Shown: one piece after another, positions 55,542 through 64,000 of the stretch | Position numbering within the stretch: position 1 is the first letter of the stretch | How the letters are laid out: every line of letters begins with the position of its first letter | Assembly (NCBI RefSeq): GCF_039614765.1 | Contig: NZ_CP154879.1 | Location: 806,001 to 870,000 of the forward strand | Source: Castellaniella sp. MT123 | Lineage (GTDB): Bacteria; Pseudomonadota; Gammaproteobacteria; Burkholderiales; Burkholderiaceae_B | Length of the DNA: 64,000 bases | Direction: 5' to 3' | Made by a program: the position numbers and the translations under genes | Notes under the pieces: model-generated | What the model saw: only the letters and a program-made list of their open reading frames with translations | Told to the model about the DNA's origin: nothing | The model's database searches: none

Positions 55542-56318
55542 CTATCGGGCAATCTTGTCGAACAGCGTGAAATAGTTGTCTGTCGTGGCCTTCGCGATCG
55601 TGGCGACCGGGACGCCGCGCAGTTCGGCGATCTTTTCCGCGACGTGAATGACCCTGGACGGATCGTTCATCTTGCCCCGGTATGGAACCGGCGCCAGATA
55701 GGGCGAATCCGTCTCGATCAGCATGCGGTCCAGCGGCACCTTTTGCGCGACTTCCTGCAGCTGTGCCGCACTCTTGAAGGTCACGATGCCGGAAAAGGAA
55801 ATGTAGAAACCCAGGTCCATGGCGGCCTGCGCGACATCCCAGGATTCGGTAAAGCAGTGCATCACGCCCCGGCTGGCCTTTTCCTCGCGCATCAGGCGGA
55901 TCGTGTCATCGGCCGCCGAGCGGGTGTGGATGATGAGTGGCAGACCGGTCTCGCGCGCTGCCTGGATGTGCAGGCGAAAACGGTCCCGCTGCCAGTCCAG
56001 CGGCTCTGGCAGGCGATAGTAGTCCAGCCCGGTTTCCCCGATCGCCACGACCTTCGGGTGCGCGGCGCGGCGCAGCAGATCGTCGAGCGTGGGTTCGGCA
56101 TTGTCGTCGTCTTCGGCGTCATTGTCCGGATGCACCCCCACCGAAGCATGCAGGTGGGCGTAGGCCTCGACCAGCGCGATCAGGCCCGGCCAGTCGCGCA
56201 GGTTGACGCTGACCACCAGTGCGTGGCCAACCTCGGCCGCCCGCATGCGGGTGAGCACGTCCGGCAACTGGGCCAGCAGGTCCGGGAAATTGATGTGGCA
56301 GTGGGAATCGACGTACAT
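55542..56318 (-). CDS. TatD family metal-dependent deoxyribonuclease
   Basis: A 258-residue TIM-barrel hydrolase. It begins MYVDSHCHINFPDL with the first metal histidines. Other motifs are GVHPDNDAEDDD near residue 60, AIGETGLDYYR near 98, PLIIHTRSAADDTI near 135, MHCFTESWDVAQAAMDLGFYISFSGIVTFK near 160 and LIETDSPYLAPVPYRGKMNDPSRV near 208. TatD-type enzymes cut DNA or remove D-amino acids from tRNA. The arrangement tmk-holB-tatD is a conserved core cluster. Confidence 0.9.
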   Translation of the reverse strand: MYVDSHCHINFPDLLAQLPDVLTRMRAAEVGHALVVSVNLRDWPGLIALVEAYAHLHASVGVHPDNDAEDDDNAEPTLDDLLRRAAHPKVVAIGETGLDYYRLPEPLDWQRDRFRLHIQAARETGLPLIIHTRSAADDTIRLMREEKASRGVMHCFTESWDVAQAAMDLGFYISFSGIVTFKSAAQLQEVAQKVPLDRMLIETDSPYLAPVPYRGKMNDPSRVIHVAEKIAELRGVPVATIAKATTDNYFTLFDKIAR

Positions 56319-56338
56319 GGCAATTGTGAGGATGAGTG

Positions 56339-57376
56339 TCAACGACCTGCAACAGGGCGCACCGCCTGCAGCAGGCGGTGCGCCGCGTGATCGGTCAGCA
56401 GTTTCGGGTTCAGGGGGTGCCGGGCCAGGCGCTGCTGTTCGCGCAGCCATTTGCCGGTCTGGGCCAGCAGTGCCGCATCCGCCGCCCGGGCCACCGCCGA
56501 AATCCGGGATGCCTGTTCAGGATAATAGCGCGGCGGCAGATCATGCGCGGCCAGACTCAGATCCAGCCAGAGACGCTGGAAGCCATCGAGCCACACGGTG
56601 GGATCGAGTCCGACCAGGATATCGGCCAGGCGTGCGGACGCGCCACCCTGGGCCGCGAAGTCCAGGAACTGTTCCAGCCAGACCGGCGCGGGAGGCTGCT
56701 TGCTCTGGGCCTGCTGCAAGGCCAGCAGCGGCGCACCGCCCGCCGCCGCCAGGTGGGCGGCCGGCTGATCCACACCCTGTGTCTGCAGCCAGCCCAACGC
56801 GGCATCCAGCGGCGGTACCGCCAGCGGCAAACGTCGGCAGCGCGATACCAGCGTCGGCAGCAGCCGGTCGGGCGCCTGGGCGGCCAGCAGGAAGACGGTA
56901 TGGTCCGGCGGTTCCTCCAGCACCTTCAGCAGCGCGTTGGCGGCCATCGTGTTCAGCGCTTCGGCCGGATACAGCAGAGCGACCCGCCAGCCGCCCCGGT
57001 GTGTGGCGGTGTTGAACCAAGGCAACAGGCCCCGGATCTGTTCGATGCGGATCTCGCGCGAAGGCTGCTTCTTGTTGCCGGATTCATCCGATTCCTCGGT
57101 GGCCGCGCCTTCCTGGGCCGCGACCGCGTCCGGACGGATGCGCCGCAGGTCGGGATGGTTGCCCGCCCGCACCCAGCGGCAGGCCTGGCACTGTCCACAG
57201 GCCAGGCCATCCCGGGGAGACTCGCATAGCAGGCTGGCCGCCCCGGCGGCGGCGAATTCCAGCTGGCCGACGCCCGGCACACCATGGATCAGCCAGGCGT
57301 GGGCGAAGCGCTCGCGGGATGCGAGCCAGTGTCGCGCCTGGGTGTCCTGCCAGGGCAGAAAATCTGGAGTGTTCAT
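56339..57376 (-). CDS. holB: DNA polymerase III subunit delta prime
   Basis: A 345-residue clamp-loader subunit. A degenerate P-loop HGVPGVGQLEFA near residue 31 lacks the lysine, as in delta prime. The zinc site is LLCESPRDGLACGQCQACRWV near 49. EVRIEQIRGL-like REIRIEQIRGLLPWF and NTMAANALLKVLEEPPDHTVFLLAAQAPDRLLPTLVSRCRRL near 145 follow. The start overlaps the tmk stop (ATGA). It lies between tmk and tatD, the usual order. Confidence 0.93.
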   Translation of the reverse strand: MNTPDFLPWQDTQARHWLASRERFAHAWLIHGVPGVGQLEFAAAGAASLLCESPRDGLACGQCQACRWVRAGNHPDLRRIRPDAVAAQEGAATEESDESGNKKQPSREIRIEQIRGLLPWFNTATHRGGWRVALLYPAEALNTMAANALLKVLEEPPDHTVFLLAAQAPDRLLPTLVSRCRRLPLAVPPLDAALGWLQTQGVDQPAAHLAAAGGAPLLALQQAQSKQPPAPVWLEQFLDFAAQGGASARLADILVGLDPTVWLDGFQRLWLDLSLAAHDLPPRYYPEQASRISAVARAADAALLAQTGKWLREQQRLARHPLNPKLLTDHAAHRLLQAVRPVAGR

Positions 57377-58038
57377 GCCGTCGGCCCCGTCCGGGTTGCG
57401 GGCGTCCGGTCATGATGAGCCCGCAGCAGAGCCTGCAAGGCTTCTTCCAGCGTCGCACGGATGTCGGCGATGCCGCGTTGCGCGTCGATCACGTGAAAGC
57501 GGGCGGGATCCGCCGCAACCCGCGCATGGTAGGCCTGACGCGTGCGCTCGAAAAATGCCGCGCCTTCGCGCTCGAAGCGGTCGGCGGATTCGCGGCCCTG
57601 TTGCAACCGTTGGCGGGCCACCGCCAGCGGCACGTCGAACAGGAAGGTGCAGTCCGGCCCCTGCCCCTGCTGGACCCAGTCTTCCAGGATGCGGATGGGC
57701 TCGGGCCCCAGTTCACGTCCCCCACCCTGATAGGCGAAGGATGCATCCGTGTAGCGGTCGCACAGCACCCAGCGGCCCTGATCCAGCGCGGGCCGGATCA
57801 CGGTGCGCCAATGCTCGTTGCGCGCCGCGAACATCAGCAGGGTTTCGGTACGCAGGTCCATGGACTGGTGCAGGACCAGTTCCCGCAGGCTTTCGCCCAG
57901 CGGGGTGCCGCCAGGCTCGCGCGTGCACAGCAGGTCCAGGCCCGCGCGCCGCAGCCAGCCGGCCATCCAGTCCAGGTGCGTGCTCTTGCCGGCTCCGTCC
58001 AGGCCTTCGAGGGTGATGAAACAGCCGCGTCGCGTCAT
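57373..58038 (-). CDS. tmk: Thymidylate kinase
   Basis: A 221-residue kinase that phosphorylates dTMP to dTDP. The P-loop is FITLEGLDGAGKSTH near residue 7, REPGGTPLGE near 40 and DRYTDASFAYQGGGRELG near 95 include the family DRY motif. The LID segment QQGRESADRFEREGAAFFERTRQAYH contains the expected arginines. It is followed by holB with a 4-bp overlap and preceded by mltG with a 15-bp gap, so mltG-tmk-holB-tatD may be one operon. Confidence 0.95.
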   Translation of the reverse strand: MTRRGCFITLEGLDGAGKSTHLDWMAGWLRRAGLDLLCTREPGGTPLGESLRELVLHQSMDLRTETLLMFAARNEHWRTVIRPALDQGRWVLCDRYTDASFAYQGGGRELGPEPIRILEDWVQQGQGPDCTFLFDVPLAVARQRLQQGRESADRFEREGAAFFERTRQAYHARVAADPARFHVIDAQRGIADIRATLEEALQALLRAHHDRTPATRTGPTA

Positions 58039-58053
58039 GGTTTGCGTGTCGCC

Positions 58054-59064
58054 TCAGTTGCGCTTCAGGATGTATTTGCCCACCGCGCGATTGTGCGCCG
58101 ACAGATCCTTCGAAAATTCGCTGGTGCCGTCGCCACGCGACACGAAATACAGGAAATCGTGTTTTTCCGGGTGGATCGCCGCCATCAGCGCCGCCTTGCC
58201 GGGATTGGCGATGGGTGTGGGCGGCAGGCCTGGGCGAGTATAGGTGTTCCAGGGCGTGTCCTGCTCCAGGTCTTTCTTGCGCAGGCGTCCCTGGTAGTCC
58301 GCACCCAGGCCGTAGATGACAGCCGGGTCGGTCTGCAGGGGCATGCCGATGCGCAGACGGTTGATGAAAACCCCGGCGATCCGGGCGCGATCGCTGCCGT
58401 GCCCGGTTTCCTTTTCGATGATCGAGGCCAGGATCAGGGCCTGGTAGGGCGTCGTCAACGGCAGGTCCGCGTCTCGTTGCGCCCAGAGGCGATCGAGCAC
58501 CTGATGGCCTGCCTGCGCCGCCCGGCGCAGGATGTCCAGGTCCGACGTGCCGGGGCCGAAAACGTAGGTGTCAGGGTAGAACAGGCCTTCGGGCGTGTCG
58601 GTGTCCAGACCCAGACGTCTGGCGACAGCCGCATCGTCCATACCCAGTGTGTCGTGGCGCACCTTCGGGTCGGCATTCAGCGCGGCACGCATCTGGTCGA
58701 AGGTTCGGCCTTCCGGGAAGGTTAACCGCGTCTGGGTCATGTCGCCATTGGCCATGCGCTCGAGCAGCAGCCAAGGCGTATCGCCGGTACGCGCCTCGTA
58801 GGCGCCAGCCTTCAGCAACTTGTCGCGGCCGCTCAGGCGCGCAAGCCAGACGAAACCTTCCGGATCCAGATCGATACCGGCAGCCTGCATGGCCTGCGCG
58901 ATCTGTCGTGGCGTGCTGCCTGTGTCGATCAGGTAATCGATCACCGGGCTGGTCATGGGAACCGGCCTTTTCCAGCCCCACCAGGCCGCGCCGCCGATGC
59001 CGACGGCCAGCAGCGTCAGGCACACGATCAGCAGCCAGAGGGACAATCGTAATAGCTTTTTCAT
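58054..59064 (-). CDS. mltG: Endolytic transglycosylase MltG
   Basis: A 336-residue membrane-anchored enzyme that ends glycan strand elongation in peptidoglycan. The N-terminal anchor is LSLWLLIVCLTLLAVGIGGAAWWGW, followed by a LysM-like region and the YceG catalytic domain with the glutamate in ALILASIIEKETGHGSDRARIAGVFINRL near residue 210, and GRLRKKDLEQDTPWNTYTRPGLPPTPIANPGKAALMAAIHPEKHDFLYFV near 255. It lies upstream of tmk in the usual order and is divergent from ygfZ. Confidence 0.93.
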   Translation of the reverse strand: MKKLLRLSLWLLIVCLTLLAVGIGGAAWWGWKRPVPMTSPVIDYLIDTGSTPRQIAQAMQAAGIDLDPEGFVWLARLSGRDKLLKAGAYEARTGDTPWLLLERMANGDMTQTRLTFPEGRTFDQMRAALNADPKVRHDTLGMDDAAVARRLGLDTDTPEGLFYPDTYVFGPGTSDLDILRRAAQAGHQVLDRLWAQRDADLPLTTPYQALILASIIEKETGHGSDRARIAGVFINRLRIGMPLQTDPAVIYGLGADYQGRLRKKDLEQDTPWNTYTRPGLPPTPIANPGKAALMAAIHPEKHDFLYFVSRGDGTSEFSKDLSAHNRAVGKYILKRN

Positions 59065-59322
59065 GGACGCCAGTTTACTCGACAGCCCCCCTGTCCTGCG
59101 CCTCGGGCGGTATCAACTGGTAGCCAACCGGAACAGGGCGCCGGCCGCGATCCGGCGGGCCTTTCGCCCTCTGGTGCCGGCACCACCCGATATGGACGGC
59201 GATGCTGGCGGCGGGCCTGCGGTACCACGGAACCGGCATGCGGGAACAAGGGTTTTGGCTTGGTGCCGGCCGGCGTGGCCGCTATGATGATATGTTTCAC
59301 ACTTCAACGCATCGAATTCGTC

Positions 59323-60312
59323 ATGAGCATCTCCGCCGTCGAAGGACACTGGCCTCTGGCCGATATGGCCCTCATCCACCTGCAAGGGCCGGACGCGATC
59401 GGCTTCCTGCATGGCCAGTTGACGAACGCGGTCCAGGGGCTGCCCGCCGATCGGGCGCACCCGGCTGGCTATTGCACCGCTCAGGGTCGGCTGCTGGCCA
59501 ACGGCATGATCTGGTCGTCCGGGACGGATGCCGTTTGCTTCATGGTGTCGCGGGACCTGGCCGAAGGCGTGTTGCGCCGGCTGCGCCTGTTCGTGCTGCG
59601 CGCCAAGGTCACTCTGTCCCTGGACGATTCCCGTGTCATTCATGGGGTCTGGGGGGGCGGCGTGCCCGCCGCCCTGCATACCCTGCCCGCCTGGTCGCGG
59701 CGTGATCTGGATGGGGCCACCTGGATCGTGGCGCCCCATTCGACCGTCGACATGCCCGCCGCGTGGCGCATCAGCGCTGTCTCTGATTCCCTAAACGATG
59801 CAGCTGGCACGCCGCTGCTGGGTGCGCAGGCGGTTGTCGTGACCGATACTGACGACGAAGCCTGGGCCAACGATAGCGCGGCCGCCTGGCGCGCCGCCCG
59901 GCTGGCCAGCGGCTGGCCCTGGATCCGGGCAGCCAGTCAGGACGTCTTTCTGCCCAGCGCACTGGACATGGACATCAACGGCGGTATCGACTTCAAAAAA
60001 GGCTGCTATCCGGGGCAGGAAGTGATCGCCCGCAGCCACTACCGGGGCACCGTAAAGCGCCGCATGGCCTATGGCATGGCGCCATGGCCCGCCGACAGGC
60101 CTGCGCCAGTAGCCACGGCCGACCTGTACGCCGCCGGTGATACCGCCGGCCGGCCGGTGGGGCGCATCATCGAATCAGCGGTTCACCAGGGGCAACTGCA
60201 CGTTGCAGCGGAAATCACGCTGACGGACTGGCCGGCCATGCGCTACGCGGTCGGGTCGCCCGACGGGGCCGAACTGGCCATGAATCCGCCGCGCGGTCTG
60301 GAACCCGCCTGA
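59323..60312 (+). CDS. ygfZ: Folate-binding protein YgfZ
   Basis: A 329-residue protein involved in Fe-S cluster maturation and tRNA modification with tetrahydrofolate. The GcvT-like fold opens with LIHLQGPDAIGFLHGQLTNAVQGL, and the hallmark KGCYPGQEVIARSHYRGTVKRRM with the essential cysteine lies near residue 226. I chose the ATG at 59323 (MSISAVEGHW); a longer upstream frame runs through the region before it. It is divergent from mltG, a common neighbour. Confidence 0.92.
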   Translation: MSISAVEGHWPLADMALIHLQGPDAIGFLHGQLTNAVQGLPADRAHPAGYCTAQGRLLANGMIWSSGTDAVCFMVSRDLAEGVLRRLRLFVLRAKVTLSLDDSRVIHGVWGGGVPAALHTLPAWSRRDLDGATWIVAPHSTVDMPAAWRISAVSDSLNDAAGTPLLGAQAVVVTDTDDEAWANDSAAAWRAARLASGWPWIRAASQDVFLPSALDMDINGGIDFKKGCYPGQEVIARSHYRGTVKRRMAYGMAPWPADRPAPVATADLYAAGDTAGRPVGRIIESAVHQGQLHVAAEITLTDWPAMRYAVGSPDGAELAMNPPRGLEPA

Positions 60313-60386
60313 AGCCGAGACGACCCAAAATACCGATCTTTTGTGGATCTTCGGGTCTCTGGTCTATCGGGTGTATCTATGCTGCA

Positions 60387-61286
60387 TCAGGATTTGCGCG
60401 GCTGGTGATACAGCTTCAGGATGCTGGAGAAATCCAGCTTGCCGTTGCCCTGGGTGCTGTGCAGCGCGTATAGATTGCGTGCCAGCTCGCCCAGCGGCGT
60501 CGTCGCCCGCGTCTGCATCGAGGCCTCGGCCGCGAGCCCCAGGTCCTTGAGCATCAGGTCCACACCAAAGCCACCCTCGTAGTCGTGCGAGGCCGGCGCA
60601 TTGGCCATGACGCCCGGCCACGGGTTGTACAGTTCGGTCGCCCAATTGCGCCCCGAACTTTTGGCGATGATATCCGACAGAGTCTTGGGGTCCAGGCCAT
60701 TGGCCACGCCCAGTGCCAGCGCCTCGGCGGTGCCCGCCATCTGGATGCCCAGCAGCATGTTGTTGCAGATCTTGGCGACCTGCCCCGCCCCGGCCTCGCC
60801 GGCGTGAAAGATGTTCTTGCCCATCACCTGCAGATACGGCATGGCGGCCTGCAGGTCCGCCGTGGCCCCGCCGACGATGAAGGTCAGCGTGCCCGCCGCC
60901 GCCCCGGCGGTGCCGCCCGATACCGGCGCGTCCAGCATGGGGATGCCGTGTTCGGCCGCAGCCTTCGAAACCTTGCGGGCGGATTCGGGCGCGATCGTAC
61001 TGCATTCCAGCACCAGCGTGCCCTTGGCGATGGATTCCAGCAGACCGCCCTTGCCCAGGTACAAGCCTTCGACGTGGCGGCTGGCCGGCAGCATCGTCAC
61101 CACCAGATCGACGCCCGCCACCGCCTCGGCCGCCGACGACACTGCCGTGGCGCCGGCCTGGATGGCCGCCTTCAGGGCCTCGGGCATCAGGTCAAAGACC
61201 TTCAGGGAGTGGCCGGCCTTCAGCAAATTTTGCGCCATCGGGCCGCCCATGTGGCCCAGACCAATGAAACCGATCTTGCTGCTCAT
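60387..61286 (-). CDS. mmsB: 3-hydroxyisobutyrate dehydrogenase
   Basis: A 299-residue dehydrogenase of the beta-hydroxyacid family. It has GFIGLGHMGGPMAQNLLKAGH at the N-terminus, DAPVSGGTAGAAAGTLTFIVGG near residue 118, the catalytic lysine in AKICNNMLLGIQMAGTAEAL near 168 and the end GQGNGKLDFSSILKLY-like tail. It oxidises 3-hydroxyisobutyrate to methylmalonate semialdehyde in valine breakdown. The neighbours, a 3-hydroxyisobutyryl-CoA hydrolase and an isobutyryl-CoA dehydrogenase gene, support this over tartronate semialdehyde reductase. I chose the ATG at 61286. Confidence 0.9.
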   Translation of the reverse strand: MSSKIGFIGLGHMGGPMAQNLLKAGHSLKVFDLMPEALKAAIQAGATAVSSAAEAVAGVDLVVTMLPASRHVEGLYLGKGGLLESIAKGTLVLECSTIAPESARKVSKAAAEHGIPMLDAPVSGGTAGAAAGTLTFIVGGATADLQAAMPYLQVMGKNIFHAGEAGAGQVAKICNNMLLGIQMAGTAEALALGVANGLDPKTLSDIIAKSSGRNWATELYNPWPGVMANAPASHDYEGGFGVDLMLKDLGLAAEASMQTRATTPLGELARNLYALHSTQGNGKLDFSSILKLYHQPRKS

Positions 61287-61406
61287 TATGTGTCTCCTCG
61301 GAAGTGATATTGGAACGATATCGTCATTTCCAGCCCGGTGAATCCACCCCCGGAATTCGGCGGGCAAGCTGTCGTCCGGACTGCATTGGAAATCCCCAGG
61401 CTTGCT

Positions 61407-62573
61407 TCAGGTCCCGAGATCCGCCAGCGGGTGGACCTGTCCGGCCGGCCAGGGTTGCGCGAGAAAGCGCCTCACCCAATCCGGCGAGGCCTGCTCCAGG
61501 GTGGCGGGCCGCCAGCGCGGGGATTTGTCCTTGTCGATCAGCAACGCCCGGATGCCTTCACGAAAATCGGGCTCGGCGCAACAATGCAGCGAGGCGATGT
61601 ATTCCATGCGAAAGACATCGGCCAGAGACTGACGCCGCGCGCGGTTCAGCAGGGTAAAACTGAGTCGTGCCGAACCCGGCGACCCCGCCAGGAAAGTCGT
61701 GGCCGCCCGCGCCAGCCAGGGGTCGGCATCGCGCTTCCAGACCGCGATGTCGGCGCCGATCCGCAGGAAATCCGCGCGGCCGCAAGCCTCGCGGATCCGG
61801 CTGGCGTGGCGCTGCAGGGGCCCCGGTTCCGGCGCCGCAATCTGAAGGTCATCCAGCACCACATCCACCTGAGCGGCATGGTTGGCCGCCTGGTCGGCCC
61901 AGTCCACCGCGCCCAGCGCCACCATCAGCGCGTCAAACCCATCCGCATCGCACATCCGGTCCGCCATCCCGTAATGCAGGCAGTCGGCGGCCCCCAGTTG
62001 GGCGCCCGTGAACGCCAGGAACTCGCCGATACCGCGCGGCAAGCGGCTCAACATCCAGGTCCCCGCGACGTCCGGGTACAGGCCGATCGTGACCTCGGGC
62101 ATGGCAAAGCGGGTCGTCGGCGTCACCAGACGGTGGCTGGCGCCCAGCATCAGCCCGACCCCGCCGCCCATCACGATGCCGCTGCCCCAGCACAGGACTG
62201 GTTTCGCGTAACGATGGATCTGGTAATCCAGCCGATATTCGGTTTCAAAGAAGGTCCGGGCCTGCACATTGGCCCAGGCATCGCCCGCCGGGCTATCCAG
62301 CATGCTGCGGTAGAGGTTGTGCAGATCGCCACCGGCGCAGAAGGCCTTGTCACCCGCACCGCGCAGCACCACGGCGACGATGCGGTCATCGTCGGCCCAG
62401 GCTTGCAGGCGCTCGTCCAGTAGCCGGCACATAGGCAGCGACAGGCCGTTGAGCGTCTGCGGGCTGTTCAGCATCGCCAGCCCGATGCGACGCCCCCGCC
62501 CCGAGGGTACTTCCGTGAACAAAACCGGGTCCTGCGCTTGCGGCTCCGGTGTCGTGGCAGGGTTTGAACTCAT
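61407..62573 (-). CDS. 3-hydroxyisobutyryl-CoA hydrolase
   Basis: A crotonase-family hydrolase of 388 residues (the ECH_2 type). It has LNSPQTLNGLSLPMCRLLDERLQAW near residue 35, FCAGGDLHNLY near 78, the oxyanion-hole GSGIVMGGGVGLMLGASHRLVTPTTRFAMPEVTIGLYPDVAGTWMLSRLPRGIGEFLAFTG near 131, and the typical C-terminal extension. It removes CoA from 3-hydroxyisobutyryl-CoA in valine catabolism. The start overlaps the dehydrogenase stop (ATGA). Confidence 0.9.
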   Translation of the reverse strand: MSSNPATTPEPQAQDPVLFTEVPSGRGRRIGLAMLNSPQTLNGLSLPMCRLLDERLQAWADDDRIVAVVLRGAGDKAFCAGGDLHNLYRSMLDSPAGDAWANVQARTFFETEYRLDYQIHRYAKPVLCWGSGIVMGGGVGLMLGASHRLVTPTTRFAMPEVTIGLYPDVAGTWMLSRLPRGIGEFLAFTGAQLGAADCLHYGMADRMCDADGFDALMVALGAVDWADQAANHAAQVDVVLDDLQIAAPEPGPLQRHASRIREACGRADFLRIGADIAVWKRDADPWLARAATTFLAGSPGSARLSFTLLNRARRQSLADVFRMEYIASLHCCAEPDFREGIRALLIDKDKSPRWRPATLEQASPDWVRRFLAQPWPAGQVHPLADLGT

Positions 62574-63724
62574 CGCAGATCGGCTCCCTGGGTCAGGATG
62601 TGGCGGGCGACGATCACCCGCATGATTTCATTGGTGCCTTCCAGAATCTGGTGCACCCGCGTGTCGCGCACCAGGCGTTCCAGCGGGTAGTCCTTCAGAT
62701 AGCCGTAGCCGCCATGGATCTGCTGCGCGTCCAGGCAGGACTGGAAACACAGATCCGTAGCAAAGCGCTTCGCCATGGCGCAGTAGGCGCTGGCCTGTGG
62801 GTCGCCCTGGTCCAGTTTGGTCGCCGCCAGGCGCACCATCTGCCGCGAGGCCACGATATTGGCGAGCAGGTCCGCGAGCTTGAACTGCAGTCCTTGAAAG
62901 TCGGCCAGTGGCTGGCCGAACTGGCGGCGTTCGCCCATGTAGCGGCGCGCGGCCTCGTAGGCGCCCTGGGCCGCCCCCACCGAGCAGGTGGCGATGTTGA
63001 TGCGCCCGCCATCCAGGCCCTTCATGGCGAAGCGGAAACCCTCGCCTTCCTCGCCCAGGCGGTTTTCCACCGGCACACGGACATTTTCGAAGGTGATGGG
63101 GCGAGTGGACTGGCTGTTCCAGCCCATCTTGTTTTCCTTGCGGCCGTAGGTGATGCCCGCGCTGTCGGCCGGTACGACCAGAGCCGAGATCCCGCGCGCG
63201 CCCGCCGCCCCTGTGCGGGCCATGACCACCAGCACGTCGGTATCGCCCGCCCCCGAAATGAAGGCCTTGGCACCGTTCAGGACGTAATGATCGCCCTCGC
63301 GACGCGCGCTGGTGGTCAGCGACGCCGCATCCGATCCCGAGCCGGGCTCGGTCAGGCAGTAGGAGGCGAGTTTTTCGCCGCTGGCCAGCAACGGCCCCCA
63401 GTGATCGCGGACCGCGGGTTGCGCCCAGGTGCCGATCATCCAGGTGGCCATGTTGTGAATCGTGATGAAGGCCGTGGTCGAGGGATCGACGGCGGACATT
63501 TCCTCGAACACCAGCGTGGCATCCAGGCGCGGCAGCCCCAGGCCGCCGATGGATTCCGGCGCATACATCGCGCAGAAGCCGAGTTCACCCGCCTTGGTGA
63601 AGGCCTCGCGGGGGAAAATGTGTTCCTCGTCCCAGCGCGCGGCATTGGGGGCCAGTTCCCCCTGGGCAAATTCGCGCGCGGCCAGTGCAAAGGCCTGTTG
63701 TTCTTCGCTGAGGCGAAAATCCAT
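62570..63724 (-). CDS. Isobutyryl-CoA dehydrogenase (acyl-CoA dehydrogenase)
   Basis: A 384-residue FAD enzyme. FAD and substrate motifs are YCLTEPGSGSDAASLTTSARREGDHYVLNGAKAFISGAG near residue 122 and SQSTRPITFENVRVPVENRLGEEGEGF near 203. The catalytic glutamate is in RVHQILEGTNEIMRVIVARHIL near 358. The FRLSEEQQAFALAAREFAQGELAPNA start is typical of the branched-chain group. It is the first gene of the valine operon, which here is dehydrogenase, hydrolase, mmsB. Confidence 0.9.
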   Translation of the reverse strand: MDFRLSEEQQAFALAAREFAQGELAPNAARWDEEHIFPREAFTKAGELGFCAMYAPESIGGLGLPRLDATLVFEEMSAVDPSTTAFITIHNMATWMIGTWAQPAVRDHWGPLLASGEKLASYCLTEPGSGSDAASLTTSARREGDHYVLNGAKAFISGAGDTDVLVVMARTGAAGARGISALVVPADSAGITYGRKENKMGWNSQSTRPITFENVRVPVENRLGEEGEGFRFAMKGLDGGRINIATCSVGAAQGAYEAARRYMGERRQFGQPLADFQGLQFKLADLLANIVASRQMVRLAATKLDQGDPQASAYCAMAKRFATDLCFQSCLDAQQIHGGYGYLKDYPLERLVRDTRVHQILEGTNEIMRVIVARHILTQGADLR

Positions 63725-63908
63725 GTGTTTGTCTCCGGATTCGTTGTCGTCGCGGTCGCGGGGCGCTTGTGGCGCCGTCCGAGGCAGCCTGGCCTGATCG
63801 AGGCCCGCCGCTGCGTTGCTGGCTTACTGTAGCACCTGGCGCCGGCACCCGTTTGAGCGAATTGACCTTAGATCAACCCGCGCGCCCTGGCTGTCAAGCG
63901 GACGACAA

Positions 63909-64000
63909 TCACCGGCGGTGCGCAGCCCGCCGACGGCGCGATTCCAGCGGATCGAACACCAGCGGCCGATAGAGCTCCACCCGATCGTTTTCGTGCAGCA
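63909..64000 (-). CDS. rnfH: RnfH family protein, 3' end (partial)
   Basis: The window ends inside this minus-strand gene; 30 codons are visible. They read LHENDRVELYRPLVFDPLES and end in a basic tail RRRRAAHRR before the stop at 63909-63911. The DRVELYRPL segment followed by DPxExRRxRA is the conserved C-terminus of RnfH (UPF0125), a small ubiquitin-like-fold protein. RnfH often lies beside ratA in betaproteobacteria, which would be outside this window. Confidence 0.8.
   Translation of the reverse strand, partial: LHENDRVELYRPLVFDPLESRRRRAAHRR

Noticed and set aside
60330-60365. Possible terminator with GACCC/GGGTC arms between ygfZ and mmsB
   Set aside because: The arms are short, the loop is long and there is no T-run, so I do not call a terminator.

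Overview
The window is chromosomal DNA of a high-GC betaproteobacterium, most likely of the family Alcaligenaceae (Castellaniella, Achromobacter, Bordetella and Pusillimonas are the kind of relatives I would expect). This rests on protein character (NrdJ with tandem TSCPD domains, the nadB/nadA/nadC set, the sbp-cysT-cysW-cysA order) and on a betaproteobacterial-looking dif site; the genus is not proven. Region 1 (1-9.3 kb) is core-like: the 3' part of nrdJ (B12-dependent ribonucleotide reductase), nadB facing nadA-nadC (de novo NAD synthesis), a yybP-ykoY manganese riboswitch ahead of a GDT1/UPF0016 manganese exporter gene that overlaps an arsB-type efflux gene, and a small fatty acid hydroxylase family gene. 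Region 2 (9.5-13.6 kb) holds a 3-hydroxybenzoate 4-monooxygenase-like flavoprotein (mobA-like), an orphan branched-chain-type periplasmic binding protein and a LysR regulator. Region 3 (13.6-22.3 kb) is a complete cyclohexanecarboxylate-to-pimeloyl-CoA cluster: badH, badI, aliB, aliA, badK and a second acyl-CoA dehydrogenase, a convergent MarR (BadR-like) regulator, and a divergent zinc-type oxidoreductase. Closely matching palindromes in front of badH and between the regulator and the oxidoreductase look like the BadR operators. Region 4 (22.3-44.4 kb) is accessory and metal-oriented. It has a bufferin operon (DUF2282 precursor, DUF692/MNIO enzyme, DUF2063 partner, DoxX), two AhpD/carboxymuconolactone decarboxylase-like genes, a haloacid dehalogenase, an AraC regulator, and a rearranged mer locus. 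In that locus merR is interrupted by an intact IS256-family element, a second merR fragment is fused to an IS66 transposase remnant, merA lacks its N-terminal metal-binding domain, and merA is followed by a DMT permease with a histidine-rich tail. After an EAL-CBS-GGDEF protein and a lemA-TPM-TPM operon come copper genes (DUF411 protein, copA, cupredoxin, cytochrome c, copD, copC) with two CusR/CopR-type cop boxes. Region 5 begins at a 28-bp sequence that matches a chromosomal dif site (44702-44729), so the window appears to span the replication terminus. Beyond it (44.9-64 kb) is core sequence again: a motA/motB-type stator pair, acylphosphatase, sulfide:quinone oxidoreductase, a short-chain dehydrogenase, a DUF3298-like lipoprotein, sulfate ABC transporter genes, an ankyrin protein, tatD-holB-tmk-mltG, ygfZ, a valine-catabolism operon (isobutyryl-CoA dehydrogenase, 3-hydroxyisobutyryl-CoA hydrolase, 3-hydroxyisobutyrate dehydrogenase) and the 3' end of rnfH. 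The most notable things are the damaged and rearranged mer locus with its unusual permease, the bufferin operon, the manganese riboswitch controlling an arsB-type gene, the paired palindromic operators of the alicyclic acid cluster, and the dif site next to a metal-resistance region. I found no CRISPR array, tRNA or rRNA.
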